From positions 49,335-87,859 of the forward strand of contig LT984855.1 of NCBI GenBank assembly GCA_900258555.1: a stretch of DNA of 38,525 nt, given 5' to 3'. A program made the position numbers and the translations under genes. Below the pieces are notes generated by a model. The model did no database searches, had not been told where the DNA came from, and worked only from the letters and a program-made list of their open reading frames with translations. Source of the stretch: an uncultured Desulfobacterium sp. (GTDB taxonomy: Bacteria > Desulfobacterota > DSM-4660 > Desulfatiglandales > Desulfatiglandaceae). This document shows positions 17,258 through 26,253 of this stretch, in pieces. Within the stretch, counting starts at the first letter, position 1. The number at the start of each line of letters is the position of its first letter.

Positions 17258-18808
17258 ATGGATATAAAGGAGAAGATAGCGGAGTTAGAAAGGCGGGATC
17301 GTGAGGCCGAACTGGGCGGCGGAGTAAAGCGGATAGAGGATCAGCATGCCAAGGGGAAGATGACCGCGAGGGAGAGGATTGACTATCTTCTTGATAAGGG
17401 CACTTTTCAGGAGATTGACAAGTTTGTAGTGCACCGTTGCCATGATTTTGGGATGGAGAAGAAAAAGTATCCGGGTGACGGAGTAATTACGGGCTACGGT
17501 ACCATAGACGGAAAGCTGGTTTTTTTGTTTTCGCAGGATTTTACCGTTCTTGGGGGCTCCCTTAGCGGACCGTTTGGGGAGAAGGTCTGTAAGGTTATGG
17601 ACCTTGCGATCAAAAACGGGGCGCCTGTAATAGGGCTTAATGACTCAGGCGGGGCGAGGATACAGGAGGGTGTAGTAAGCCTTGGGAGCTATGGTGAGAT
17701 ATTTAAACGAAATGTATGGTCCAGCGGGGTGGTTCCCCAGATATCTGTTATCATGGGTCCATGTGCAGGCGGTGCGGTTTATTCTCCTGCGCTGACAGAC
17801 TTTATAATAATGGTGAAGAAGACCAGCAACATGTTTATCACCGGACCTGATGTGATTAAGGCGGTGACCTCAGAGGAGGTGACCCCTGAGGAGCTTGGGG
17901 GGGCCATGAGCCACAACACCAAGAGCGGGGTAGCCCATTTTGCCGAAGAATCAGACCAGGCGGCCCTTGACAGGGTAAAAAGGCTTTTGGAGTATCTACC
18001 GAGGAACTGCTGGAAATCTCCTCGTTCGATAGTGTGCACTGATAATCCCGACCGCACGGACGAGGCGTTAAACGAGGTGGTTCCCACAAACCCGCGTATG
18101 CCTTATGACATAAAGGATATTATATTAAACGTACTGGATCACCATGAGTTTATGGAGGTGCAGGAGCACTTTGCAAAGAACATGGTGGTGGGGTTTGGTC
18201 GTTTAAAGGGTATGGTGGTAGGAATCGTCGCCAATCAGCCCAAGTATCTGGCGGGCTGCCTTGACATCAATGCATCGGTTAAGTGCGCCAGGTTTGTAAG
18301 GACCTGTGACGCCTTTAATATCCCGCTGGTCACCTTTGTGGACGTGCCCGGGTTTCTGCCTGGCGTCAACCAGGAGTATGGGGGCATAATAAAGCACGGA
18401 TCAAAGATAATATATGCCTATTGTGAGGCCACGGTTCCGAAGGTGACGGTGGTGACACGCAAGGCCTATGGCGGGGCCTATGATGTAATGTCCAGCAAGC
18501 ATCACGGGGGTGATATCAATTATGCATATCCCACGGCCGAGATAGCGGTGATGGGACCAGAAGGTGCGGTCAACATAGTGTTCAGGAAGGAGATCTTAGA
18601 GGCGGCAGACCCTGATGCAACCAGGCAAAAACTGATTGACGATTACAGGAACAACTTCGCCAGTCCCTTCAAGGCCGCTGAGCTGGGCTATATTGATCAG
18701 ATAATATATCCTGAATACACAAGACCAAAGCTGATCAGAGCGCTTGAGATGCTCAAGGACAAAAAAGACTCAATTCCGGCAAGAAGACACGGAAATATTC
18801 CGCTGTAA
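17258..18808 (+). CDS. Acyl-CoA carboxylase carboxyltransferase subunit (propionyl/methylmalonyl-CoA type)
   Basis: This 516-residue protein belongs to the PccB/MmdA family, which moves a carboxyl group between biotin and an acyl-CoA. The first oxyanion-hole region is [14 protein letters not shown] with [13 protein letters not shown]; the second half has VDVPGFLPG and [10 protein letters not shown], as in the family. ATG 17258 is chosen because GGAGG lies five bases before it. Together with the biotin carrier it forms a two-gene unit lacking a biotin carboxylase. The partner may be encoded elsewhere, or the complex may be a decarboxylase or transcarboxylase needing no ATP; the sequence cannot tell. 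Propionyl-CoA/methylmalonyl-CoA is the likeliest substrate pair. Confidence 0.9.
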   Translation: MDIKEKIAELERRDREAELGGGVKRIEDQHAKGKMTARERIDYLLDKGTFQEIDKFVVHRCHDFGMEKKKYPGDGVITGYGTIDGKLVFLFSQDFTVLGGSLSGPFGEKVCKVMDLAIKNGAPVIGLNDSGGARIQEGVVSLGSYGEIFKRNVWSSGVVPQISVIMGPCAGGAVYSPALTDFIIMVKKTSNMFITGPDVIKAVTSEEVTPEELGGAMSHNTKSGVAHFAEESDQAALDRVKRLLEYLPRNCWKSPRSIVCTDNPDRTDEALNEVVPTNPRMPYDIKDIILNVLDHHEFMEVQEHFAKNMVVGFGRLKGMVVGIVANQPKYLAGCLDINASVKCARFVRTCDAFNIPLVTFVDVPGFLPGVNQEYGGIIKHGSKIIYAYCEATVPKVTVVTRKAYGGAYDVMSSKHHGGDINYAYPTAEIAVMGPEGAVNIVFRKEILEAADPDATRQKLIDDYRNNFASPFKAAELGYIDQIIYPEYTRPKLIRALEMLKDKKDSIPARRHGNIPL

Positions 18809-18837
18809 TATTCTACAGCAATCCAAAGAAGACAGGC

Positions 18838-18880
18838 AAAGGCCTATTTCCTGATCAAGGAGAAGAGGCCTTTTATTTTC
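18838..18880 (+). terminator. Terminator between convergent genes
   Basis: AAAGGCCT (18838-18845) pairs with AGGCCTTT (18866-18873) over a 20-base loop, followed by TATTTT. It lies just past the carboxyltransferase stop and before the converging Trm112-like gene, and may stop transcription from both sides. Confidence 0.65.
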
Positions 18881-18893
18881 CGGGTGGGAACCG

Positions 18894-19064
18894 TCAATCC
18901 AAAGGTTTTGCCTCATCTATCAGCATGATAGGAATATCATCCTTTATCTCGTAGAGCAATCTGCAATTATCGCAGATAAGCCCATTACCCGCATCATTCA
19001 GATATATATCACCCTTACACTTTGGACATGCAAGGATATCCAACAGCTCTTTGCTAATAGCCAT
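18894..19064 (-). CDS. Trm112-like zinc-ribbon protein (UPF0434/YcaR type)
   Basis: The 56-residue product begins MAISKELLDILACPKCKGDI and carries a second CDNC pair followed by YEIKDDIPIMLIDEA, the normal YcaR pattern. The start at 19064 is preferred because AAGGAGGG sits in front; an upstream in-frame ATG would add 14 residues. Bacterial members often sit next to lipid A/LPS genes such as lpxK, as here. The role is not established; the eukaryotic relative activates methyltransferases. It is the last gene of the leftward LPS block. Confidence 0.88.
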   Translation of the reverse strand: MAISKELLDILACPKCKGDIYLNDAGNGLICDNCRLLYEIKDDIPIMLIDEAKPLD

Positions 19065-19118
19065 TTCACCCTCCTTTCTGGACGAACACTTGTTTTTGTG
19101 TAACATGTTAGGTGTTTG

Positions 19119-20171
19119 TCAACCGTTATTCAAAGTCCGGCTAACCGTATCAAAACACCTTTCGACCGTAATATCCTTCATACACGTGCGGTGGTCACAC
19201 TTTTTCTTGAAACATGGGCTGCACTCAATGGCTGTGCGAATAACCCTGTGTCCTTGCCCGTATGGTCCGGTCCTTACCGGGTCAGTGGGCCCGAAAAGGG
19301 CTATCACCTTACACCCCATTGTTGCTGCGATGTGCATAGGACCGGTGTCTGTGGTTATAAGTGCGTTACACATGGAATACAGACAGGCAAGTTCCTTAAG
19401 GCTGGTCCTTCCCGCAAGGTTTATGGGTTTGTGTTTCATCATATCAGAGATCTCTTCAATAACCGTCACATCCTGACTGCTTCCTGTAAAAACAACCCTA
19501 CATCCCAGTTCTTCTATCAGCATGTCGGCAAGCAGTGCAAATCTATCCTGTTCCCACAGTTTTGTCTTCCATCTGGCCATTGGATTAATTGCAATAAGAG
19601 ATCTCTTTTCCTCCCCGCAACTTAAAATAAGCTCTTTAATTCTTCGCTTGTCTGAATCAGAAAATGGGATAGGACCCTTTATTGATCTAACAGTGCATCC
19701 AATGTGTTTAGCGACCTCAAGATAACGATCAACTGCGTGCTGTTCATAGCTGACCGGAACAGGCCTTTCACTAAGAAAGACTCCTGCTCCCTCCCTTGAA
19801 CCTGCCATGCCGATCTTTCTTCCACCTCTTGAAATCCCGACCAGGACTCCGCTTTTAAAAAGTCCCTGAAGATCAACAACAAGATCATACTTACACTGTC
19901 TTATCAGTCTAAGAAGTTGCACGGCTTCCTTAAATACCGACACACAGCCAGAGCCGTTAAACAATGCCTTTTGCCATGTCTTTCTGTCAGAAACAATAAT
20001 CCTGTCAATTGCAGGGTGACCGTTTAAGACCTCTAATGCCTCTCTTTCTACAACCCAGTCTATCTTAGCGCCGGGGTTGTTTTCTTTAAGTGCCTCCAGA
20101 AACGGCAGTGAATGTACTACATCACCGATTGAACTTAATTTTACGATAAGGATGCTTGTAAATCCCTGCAT
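19119..20171 (-). CDS. ADP-heptose:LPS heptosyltransferase (GT9 family)
   Basis: The product transfers heptose onto the LPS inner core. The N-terminal acceptor part begins MQGFTSILIVKLSSIGDVVHSLPFLEAL. The C-terminal half has INPMARWKTKLW, the VVFTGSSQDV segment, and TDTGPMHIAATMGCKVIALFGPTDP for ADP-heptose binding; a cysteine-rich tail (CSPCFKKKCDHRTC) is common in the family. ATG 20171 gives 350 residues; a TTG six codons upstream is possible. It could be heptosyltransferase I (WaaC) or a later one; the pairing with waaA favours WaaC. It begins about 20 bases after gmhB. Confidence 0.87.
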   Translation of the reverse strand: MQGFTSILIVKLSSIGDVVHSLPFLEALKENNPGAKIDWVVEREALEVLNGHPAIDRIIVSDRKTWQKALFNGSGCVSVFKEAVQLLRLIRQCKYDLVVDLQGLFKSGVLVGISRGGRKIGMAGSREGAGVFLSERPVPVSYEQHAVDRYLEVAKHIGCTVRSIKGPIPFSDSDKRRIKELILSCGEEKRSLIAINPMARWKTKLWEQDRFALLADMLIEELGCRVVFTGSSQDVTVIEEISDMMKHKPINLAGRTSLKELACLYSMCNALITTDTGPMHIAATMGCKVIALFGPTDPVRTGPYGQGHRVIRTAIECSPCFKKKCDHRTCMKDITVERCFDTVSRTLNNG

Positions 20172-20191
20172 TTTTCCGGCAGTCTTCAAAA

Positions 20192-20773
20192 TCAGGCCTC
20201 GATTTTTTGTTCAATGACCCATTGAACGGCCTGGAGCAGGTTTTTTGCAACATGGTCAGGTCTGAATGAGAGCCTTGGAAACACGTAATTGATATCTCCC
20301 AGGCCGTAACCGGTCATAACAAGCGCTGATTTCAGCCCTGATCGTTTTGCCAGTTCAATATCAGAATATCTGTCGCCGACCACAAATGAATTATCCATGT
20401 CAATATCAAAGGCGTTGCAGGCTGCCTCTATCTGTCCTGTTCCGGGCTTCCTGCAGTTGCATTCGATGCTGTATTCCTCCACATTTCCTTTTGGGTAATG
20501 GGGACAGAAAAAAACAGCATCAACAAAGGCATCCTCTTTTGCGAGCAAACCCCTCATATGATCATGGACCTCTTCAACCAGATCTATAGGATAGTAGCCC
20601 CTGGCGACTCCTGACTGATTGGACACCACTATCGCAAGATACTGATGTCTGTTCAAAGACCTTATGGCCTCCGCCGACCATGGAAACATAACAAATCTAC
20701 TCAAGTGGTTGATATACCCCATCTGTTCGTTTATAGTGCCATCTCTATCAATAAAAACAGCAGGCCTTCTCAC
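20192..20773 (-). CDS. gmhB: D-glycero-D-manno-heptose 1,7-bisphosphate 7-phosphatase
   Basis: This 193-residue HAD-superfamily phosphatase makes the heptose 1-phosphate precursor of ADP-heptose. HAD motif I is FIDRDGTINE, motif II VVSNQSGVARG, and the zinc-binding region shows CPHYPKGNVEEYSIECNCRKP. Motif IV is VVGDRYSDIELAKR. The start is GTG at 20773 with AGGGGA upstream. It lies between lpxK and the heptosyltransferase gene, in line with heptose supply for core assembly. HisB-type phosphatases are similar, but the cysteine-rich loop and context support GmhB. Confidence 0.9.
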   Translation of the reverse strand: MRRPAVFIDRDGTINEQMGYINHLSRFVMFPWSAEAIRSLNRHQYLAIVVSNQSGVARGYYPIDLVEEVHDHMRGLLAKEDAFVDAVFFCPHYPKGNVEEYSIECNCRKPGTGQIEAACNAFDIDMDNSFVVGDRYSDIELAKRSGLKSALVMTGYGLGDINYVFPRLSFRPDHVAKNLLQAVQWVIEQKIEA

Positions 20774-20796
20774 GTGGTGCGTCCCCTAAGTTTCTG

Positions 20797-21909
20797 TTAC
20801 AGGTTGCGAGTTACGGGTTTGGTTCTCTGCATTACCCTTTTCTCTACGATATCAAAAAACCTGTTATTGTCAGACAACAAAACAAATTCTATCGCCAGAT
20901 AGGCCAGTTCCCTGCATGTCAGATCCAATGATGATATCCTCATCCAGTCTTTTTCAGTTGTGATCATGTATTGGGCCTTTGACCCTTCCTTTTCCCTGAT
21001 CAACGAAGATAAATCTTCCCGTTTAAATTGATAATGATCCTTAAAGCCCTTAAAAAAGACTACGTCGGCGCCCAACCTTATCAGCGTTTCCCTGAAAAGC
21101 CTAGGGTTTGCGATACCTGCAAATGCCAGTATTTTCTTCCCCTTGATAAAGCTTGCTTCAAAGACATTGCTTGTACATGGAAACACAATCTCAGACGGCC
21201 TGTGATCGGCAAAAAAAACAGGTGTAGACGGAAATTTTTCAATACCTCTCGCCAATTCTGTTGATGAAGGTGAAACAGCGCGAGTGATAATAAAGACATC
21301 CGCCCTGACCAGGTGATTAACGGGTTCCCTCAGAGGCCCCCAAGGCAGTAAATGCCCATTGCCGAATGGATTAACCGCATCAATCAACACCACATCAAGA
21401 TCTCTCTTTAGCGCAATATGCTGAAAACCGTCATCAAGGATAAAAAAATCAGAGCCAAATTTTTCATGGGCGAATAAACCGGCTAGGTATCGCATCTTGG
21501 ATATGACCAGAGGTACTCCCGGAAGCCTCTTTGCTAAGAGATAAGGTTCGTCGCCAGCCTGCCGTGGACCGGCCTTAATGCTCTTTCCATCGGACACCTC
21601 CAGGACCTTTCCCTTGTAAACTCCACCGTAGCCCCTTGAAAGAATGGCAACATTAAATCCCTTTTCCTTTGCCCATCTTGACACCATTGCCACAGCGGGT
21701 GTCTTTCCGGTACCTCCTACAGTCAGGTTGCCGATACTTATCACGGTTCCGGGAAGAGACCTTTTTCTGATCATGCCGAAGGAATATAACCGTGGCCTTA
21801 ATCCTAAGGCCAGACCATATGGAACAGACAAAAGTGCAAGGGGCAGGGACTTAAGCCCAACTGACCTGTCTTGGTGAATCACGGACCAGTCAGGACCAAA
21901 GCTACTCAT
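20797..21909 (-). CDS. lpxK: Tetraacyldisaccharide 4'-kinase
   Basis: LpxK phosphorylates the 4' position of the lipid A disaccharide at the inner membrane. The P-loop is SIGNLTVGGTGKTP near residues 62-75, and LSRGYGG and FILDDGFQHIALKRDLDVVL are the other family blocks. The ATG at 21909 shares its A with the waaA stop codon (TAATG) and has AAAGGGGG upstream, so I prefer it to an ATG seven codons earlier. It gives 370 residues. Translational coupling with waaA is likely. Confidence 0.92.
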   Translation of the reverse strand: MSSFGPDWSVIHQDRSVGLKSLPLALLSVPYGLALGLRPRLYSFGMIRKRSLPGTVISIGNLTVGGTGKTPAVAMVSRWAKEKGFNVAILSRGYGGVYKGKVLEVSDGKSIKAGPRQAGDEPYLLAKRLPGVPLVISKMRYLAGLFAHEKFGSDFFILDDGFQHIALKRDLDVVLIDAVNPFGNGHLLPWGPLREPVNHLVRADVFIITRAVSPSSTELARGIEKFPSTPVFFADHRPSEIVFPCTSNVFEASFIKGKKILAFAGIANPRLFRETLIRLGADVVFFKGFKDHYQFKREDLSSLIREKEGSKAQYMITTEKDWMRISSLDLTCRELAYLAIEFVLLSDNNRFFDIVEKRVMQRTKPVTRNL

Positions 21910-23183
21910 TAATGCCCCCTTTCGAGGCATATGTCAATAAACGACTCAACCCGTTTAAGCGCGCCGCGGTTGTTTTCTACAAACTCCCTGGCAAGCCTTC
22001 CCATATTATTTCGGGCAAGGTCATTGCGCAGGAGAGAATCCATGGCCATGAATAACCCTTCTTCGCCATCCACCCTCAATCCGCCACCAGTCTCTGTCAG
22101 TTGCTCGGACATAAGTACAAAATTGTGTGTATACGGACCAAATAATACCGGGCAGCCGAAGCTTGCCGGCTCCAGCAGATTATGGCCGCCGAACGGCACA
22201 AGACTTCCGCCCACAAAACTTATCTTTCCCAGTCCGTAGATTCGGCCAAGCTCGCCAATCGTATCTAAGATCAATATGTCATAATAGCCGGTATGGGATA
22301 AACAATCAGTCTTCAACAAGCCGTTTAATCCCATGCTGCTTATCATCTTCAATATCCCTTCAGACTGCTCTATCTGCCTGGGCGCTATGATCAGACGCAA
22401 GGGAGACCAATTCTTCTTCAGCCTCTTAAAGACCCTGAAAATGATCTCTTCTTCGCCTGGATGGGTGCTTCCAGCCACCCATATTGTTTCTTCAGAGCCG
22501 AGGCTCAAGGACTCCAATAGCCTTGTGCGTTCCTCCCTTTCAAGGGGATTCCAGTCACGGTCAAACTTGATATTTCCTGTTGTTATCACCTTTTCAAAAG
22601 GATTAACGCCGATCTCCAGCAGCCTTTTACTATCAATATCTGATTGCATCAGACAAAATACAAACGGTTCAAAAAGCCTTCTCGATATGAATGGGGCCTT
22701 GCGGTAGAGTTTGAAGGTGCGCGGAGAAACCCTGCCATTGACCAAGATTGCCTTGACCCCGCGTTTTTTCAGAAATCCAAGTAGCCCTGGCCAAATGTCT
22801 GTCTCAACAAGTACAAAGACCTGAGGATTAATGAAGCGGACAATCCTGTGTATGCAAAACCATGTATCAACAGGCATGGTGATTAATGCCTTTACCTTGC
22901 CTTCCAATTCATCCCTTGCAACTTCCATCCCCTTGGCGGTTGTAACGGAAAAGACAATTGGTCTATCAGGATATTTCAACAACAGTGTTTTTACCAGTGC
23001 AACGGCGGATATAACCTCACCCACAGAAAGAGCGTGCACCCATATGGAGTTTTCGCCAAGGCAAGTTGAAGGCAGGTTTAGAGCCAGTCTTTCATATAAC
23101 CTCCTGTTTTTAAATAAAACGGCCATTGCCACAAAGAATAAATACGCCAATGTCCATAGAAATTGATAAATACATGAAAACAT
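21909..23183 (-). CDS. waaA: 3-deoxy-D-manno-octulosonic acid (Kdo) transferase
   Basis: This 424-residue GT30-family enzyme adds Kdo to lipid IVA. It has an N-terminal membrane anchor (residues 5-23) followed by WVHALSVGEV, VETDIWPGLL and LVNGRVSPRTFKLY. The C-terminal half contains VAGSTHPGEEE and SFVGGSLVPFGGHNLLEPA, all standard. The family usually runs about 420-430 residues. It starts 17 bases after the ntrY-like stop and overlaps lpxK by one base, so it is inside the leftward operon. Confidence 0.94.
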   Translation of the reverse strand: MFSCIYQFLWTLAYLFFVAMAVLFKNRRLYERLALNLPSTCLGENSIWVHALSVGEVISAVALVKTLLLKYPDRPIVFSVTTAKGMEVARDELEGKVKALITMPVDTWFCIHRIVRFINPQVFVLVETDIWPGLLGFLKKRGVKAILVNGRVSPRTFKLYRKAPFISRRLFEPFVFCLMQSDIDSKRLLEIGVNPFEKVITTGNIKFDRDWNPLEREERTRLLESLSLGSEETIWVAGSTHPGEEEIIFRVFKRLKKNWSPLRLIIAPRQIEQSEGILKMISSMGLNGLLKTDCLSHTGYYDILILDTIGELGRIYGLGKISFVGGSLVPFGGHNLLEPASFGCPVLFGPYTHNFVLMSEQLTETGGGLRVDGEEGLFMAMDSLLRNDLARNNMGRLAREFVENNRGALKRVESFIDICLERGH

Positions 23184-23200
23184 TTTTTCCCGAGGCGGGA

Positions 23201-25432
23201 CTAAACCCTTACAGGCAATTCTATAATAAATTTTGTCCCCTTTGGATGATTGTCCTGAACCCTGATAAATCCGTTATGATCGGTTACTATCGTATTTACC
23301 ATAACAAGGCCAAGGCCTGTCCCATGTTTCTTGGTCGAAAAATAGGGTTCAAAAAGTCGGGCCTTATGCTCAGGCGGTATCCCCATCCCTTGATCCGCCA
23401 CCTCAATTCTTACTGTCCGCAAGATCTCATCATAACTCAGGCCTACAAATATTTCTCCCTTACCCCCCATTGAATCTATGGCGTTTTCCATCAGATTGAT
23501 CATGGCCCTCTTTATCTGTTCCCTGTCCAGATTGAAGAGGGGGATGTTCTTGGAGTCATTAAAGATCAATACGAGATCCTTATGGGCCTCCCTGTATAGA
23601 CTAAGTGCTTCATTTATTATCTGACTGATGTCCGCAGGCGCAGGATTGGCCGCGGGCATGCGGGCGAAGCTCGAAAATTCATTTACAAGCCCTTTAAGTT
23701 CTTCCACCTGCCTTATGATCATATCGGTGCATTCATGAAACACCCTCCCCTCGTCATCAGGAAGCCTTGCTCCGTATTTTTTTTTGAGGCGCTGCGCAGA
23801 AAGCTGAATCGGCGTCAGGGGGTTTTTAACCTCATGCGCAATGCGCCTGGCCACCTCACGCCAGGCAGCCATTCTCTGCGCCTTTTCAATATCACTCAAG
23901 TCCTCGAAAACAGCAACAAGGCCGATGTATTCTCCCTTGTCATCACGCAACACATTGATTGAAACCAATAAACTAAATTTTTTGTTCTTTGCGGATATGC
24001 GAACCTGCTTCTTAAAAGAACCCTTCCTAAGAAGCCCGGGGTCTTCCAAAAAACCCCTTAGTATCTTGATATAATCTTCTTCAAGGACGTCTTTGTAACA
24101 TTTACCGATAATCTCATTAGCCTTTGTGTCGAGCATGCTCTCCGCAGATTTGTTAATGGTAAGGATATTGCCAGCTACATCAGCGGAAATTACACCTGCC
24201 GCGACATTGGCGAGGACAAATTCCATGTAGTGTCTGCGTTGCTCCAATTCTACATTGCTCTTAATCAGTTCCCGGTTTGTTTCTTCAAGCTTATCCTTAC
24301 TTGTTTTTAGGTCCATTGTCATTTTGTTGAACGAGTTTACCAGGACGCCGATCTCATCCTTGGATTCCAGGTCAATAAAAAAATCATAATCGCCGGAGGC
24401 AATCCTTTTCGTCCCTTCCGCCAGTTCCTTAATGGGGATGGTAAGTTCCTTGGATAGATAAAATCCAAACCATATTGATGAAAATACAATTAGGAATGTG
24501 ACAATGGAAAGCCATATCATGTTACTGATTTTCATGGGTTTTTTTAGCATCTTAAGCTGCTGATACTCCTGAAGCCCGACTGAGATGGCCTTGAGGCGAT
24601 TTTCAAAACTGCGTGGGATAAATTTGGCAACCACAATCAGGCCCACAACAGCCTTGGACCTTGTTCGGGAGAAAATGGGGACAATTCCCATCACCAGATC
24701 TCCGTGAGGTGATATCTGTATGTGATGTTCATCCCTTCCTTTCTCGAGGGCTTTGTTCAGCAATCTTTCATCAGCCCCCTCAAAGGGGCTCAAGTCAATT
24801 TTGGTGTCTTGTGAGACCGTTTTAATTTCAAGGTTTTTCAAAACTATCTTTATGGAAGACATGGAGTATTCCATCTGCTTTTCATGAACATACCTGGCAA
24901 GGGTCTCTTTGTTTGCCTGCAACATATATCCTTCATATGTAATCACCCTGCTCATCTTGTTGCCGAAAAATAGTATCTCGCTGGTGAGGCGATCATAATA
25001 ATCCTGACCTACTTCCAACGAATTTTTTAAAGATTGCTCTATCTGCAGGCTCGACCAGTAATCAATGGAGGAGGAAATAAACTGTACAGAGGCGAAAAAG
25101 AGGACGATGGTAGGCAAAAGGGTCAAGGTGACAAATGCCAGGACAAGTTTGGTCCTGAGTTTTGCCCCCATGATATCTTTCTTTCTTTCAAACAGCAGCT
25201 TGACGACATTTCTCACAATAAGAAACAACATCAGCAGGAGCAATATCACGTTGATATTAATCAACGCAAAGACCAGTATGCTGCCTGAAAAGGGGAGATT
25301 GACGCCAAGGTCAAGGGCCTGCATCCCCAGGTATGTGAGGAGGGATATAACGCAGATCAAAAATACGATAATGTATCTTTCCCTGCGTTTCCTTTTGAGA
25401 TCGAGCCTTTCCGCCTCTAAGTAATCTTTCAT
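23201..25432 (-). CDS. NtrY-like sensor histidine kinase
   Basis: The 743-residue membrane kinase has N-terminal helices at about 20-36, 52-74 and 94-119, an extracytoplasmic region, and a fourth helix at about 305-326. A HAMP domain follows (KELTIPIKELAEGTKRIASG), then a PAS domain (about 405-515) and the kinase core. The phospho-acceptor is H533 in RRIAHEVKNPLTP; the N box is MENAIDSMGG and the G boxes are DQGMGIPPEH and GTGLGLVMV. This architecture is that of NtrY. The usual NtrX regulator is not next to it; waaA follows instead. It begins seven bases after the DUF4390-like gene. It may sense envelope state rather than nitrogen, an inference from its LPS neighbours. Confidence 0.9.
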   Translation of the reverse strand: MKDYLEAERLDLKRKRRERYIIVFLICVISLLTYLGMQALDLGVNLPFSGSILVFALININVILLLLMLFLIVRNVVKLLFERKKDIMGAKLRTKLVLAFVTLTLLPTIVLFFASVQFISSSIDYWSSLQIEQSLKNSLEVGQDYYDRLTSEILFFGNKMSRVITYEGYMLQANKETLARYVHEKQMEYSMSSIKIVLKNLEIKTVSQDTKIDLSPFEGADERLLNKALEKGRDEHHIQISPHGDLVMGIVPIFSRTRSKAVVGLIVVAKFIPRSFENRLKAISVGLQEYQQLKMLKKPMKISNMIWLSIVTFLIVFSSIWFGFYLSKELTIPIKELAEGTKRIASGDYDFFIDLESKDEIGVLVNSFNKMTMDLKTSKDKLEETNRELIKSNVELEQRRHYMEFVLANVAAGVISADVAGNILTINKSAESMLDTKANEIIGKCYKDVLEEDYIKILRGFLEDPGLLRKGSFKKQVRISAKNKKFSLLVSINVLRDDKGEYIGLVAVFEDLSDIEKAQRMAAWREVARRIAHEVKNPLTPIQLSAQRLKKKYGARLPDDEGRVFHECTDMIIRQVEELKGLVNEFSSFARMPAANPAPADISQIINEALSLYREAHKDLVLIFNDSKNIPLFNLDREQIKRAMINLMENAIDSMGGKGEIFVGLSYDEILRTVRIEVADQGMGIPPEHKARLFEPYFSTKKHGTGLGLVMVNTIVTDHNGFIRVQDNHPKGTKFIIELPVRV

Positions 25433-25439
25433 TCAGATC

Positions 25440-26018
25440 TCAATATACAAAATCCACTGTGTACCAATCGGTCTCAAAATCCCACAACGATAAAAAAAAG
25501 AAGACATTGTGTAGATAAAAAGGCAGCCTGATTTTATCAAGTTCAGCCATCATGCTGACCTGGTAATGGCCGCCCTTTTGAAGGTTCTGAAGTTCAGCGA
25601 CCCTCAGCCCTGTAACCTCAGACAAGATTTTTTTCGCCTCATCAAAATCATAAACTAATATGGGCTTATTATCATTCTCAGATAACTTTATCACATAGAC
25701 ATTTTTTAGGCTGTCATATAGGACGTCATGGGAGATTTTGATATCCGCTATCTTTCTATCCCACCAATAATCCCTTATCTCATAAGCCCTTACAAAAAAA
25801 CTGAAGGTAGTGTTGATCCCACTTTCAATAGCCTTTTTCATGTCTCGGGTAAAACAATTTTTCACACGAAAGTGCAACAGAAGAGAACTCTCTACATTAT
25901 TGACCTCAATATCGGTTATTACGGCATCCTTTGCAACCGCGGTGGGTATGCAGGCAAATAAAGGGATAAAACCAATAAATGCCGTCAGGGCAATGAGCCT
26001 TGTTATTGAGGCAACCAC
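25440..26018 (-). CDS. DUF4390-type exported protein
   Basis: The likely start is GTG at 26018, with AAAGGAG in front; an upstream ATG would give an odd 34-residue extension lacking a ribosome site. The 192-residue product begins with a hydrophobic export signal (about residues 5-28, ending near TAVAKDA) and continues into a beta-rich domain with LLLHFRVKNCFT, SFFVRAYEIRDYWWDRKI and a C-terminal FFLSLWDFETDWYTVDFVY. This fits the DUF4390 family, of unknown function, often beside NtrY-like kinases. I infer an extracytoplasmic partner of that kinase. Confidence 0.75.
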   Translation of the reverse strand: MVASITRLIALTAFIGFIPLFACIPTAVAKDAVITDIEVNNVESSLLLHFRVKNCFTRDMKKAIESGINTTFSFFVRAYEIRDYWWDRKIADIKISHDVLYDSLKNVYVIKLSENDNKPILVYDFDEAKKILSEVTGLRVAELQNLQKGGHYQVSMMAELDKIRLPFYLHNVFFFLSLWDFETDWYTVDFVY

Positions 26019-26091
26019 ATTAACTCCTTTCTTCGACGGATAAGATATGATTATTAGACTCACAAGGAAACATTCAAAATACTTGTCTGAT

Positions 26092-26120
26092 ATCATACTT
26101 GAATGACTAATAAAATGCAA
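26092..26120 (-). promoter_or_regulatory. Promoter of the leftward DUF4390-ntrY-LPS block
   Basis: Reading leftward, TTGCAT (26120-26115), a 17-base spacer and TATGAT (26097-26092) form a good sigma-70 match about 75 bases before the chosen GTG at 26018. It supports that start, because the longer ORF's ATG coincides with this promoter. The -35 box lies 27 bases from the divergent promoter at 26148. Confidence 0.6.
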
Positions 26121-26147
26121 GTCCTAGAGAGACCGGATTAGATTTCT

Positions 26148-26176
26148 TTGACATTTGACTTCCTGATTAATAATCT
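26148..26176 (+). promoter_or_regulatory. Promoter of the crotonase-family gene
   Basis: TTGACA (26148-26153), a 17-base spacer and TAATCT (26171-26176) lie about 78 bases before ATG 26254. Read directly; activity inferred. Confidence 0.55.
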
Positions 26177-26253
26177 ATGCAACCCTTTGATCATGTTTGG
26201 GCCGGTGAGAGCAACATCCACAAGATAGACTGCTTTTTTAGAAAGGAGAATTC

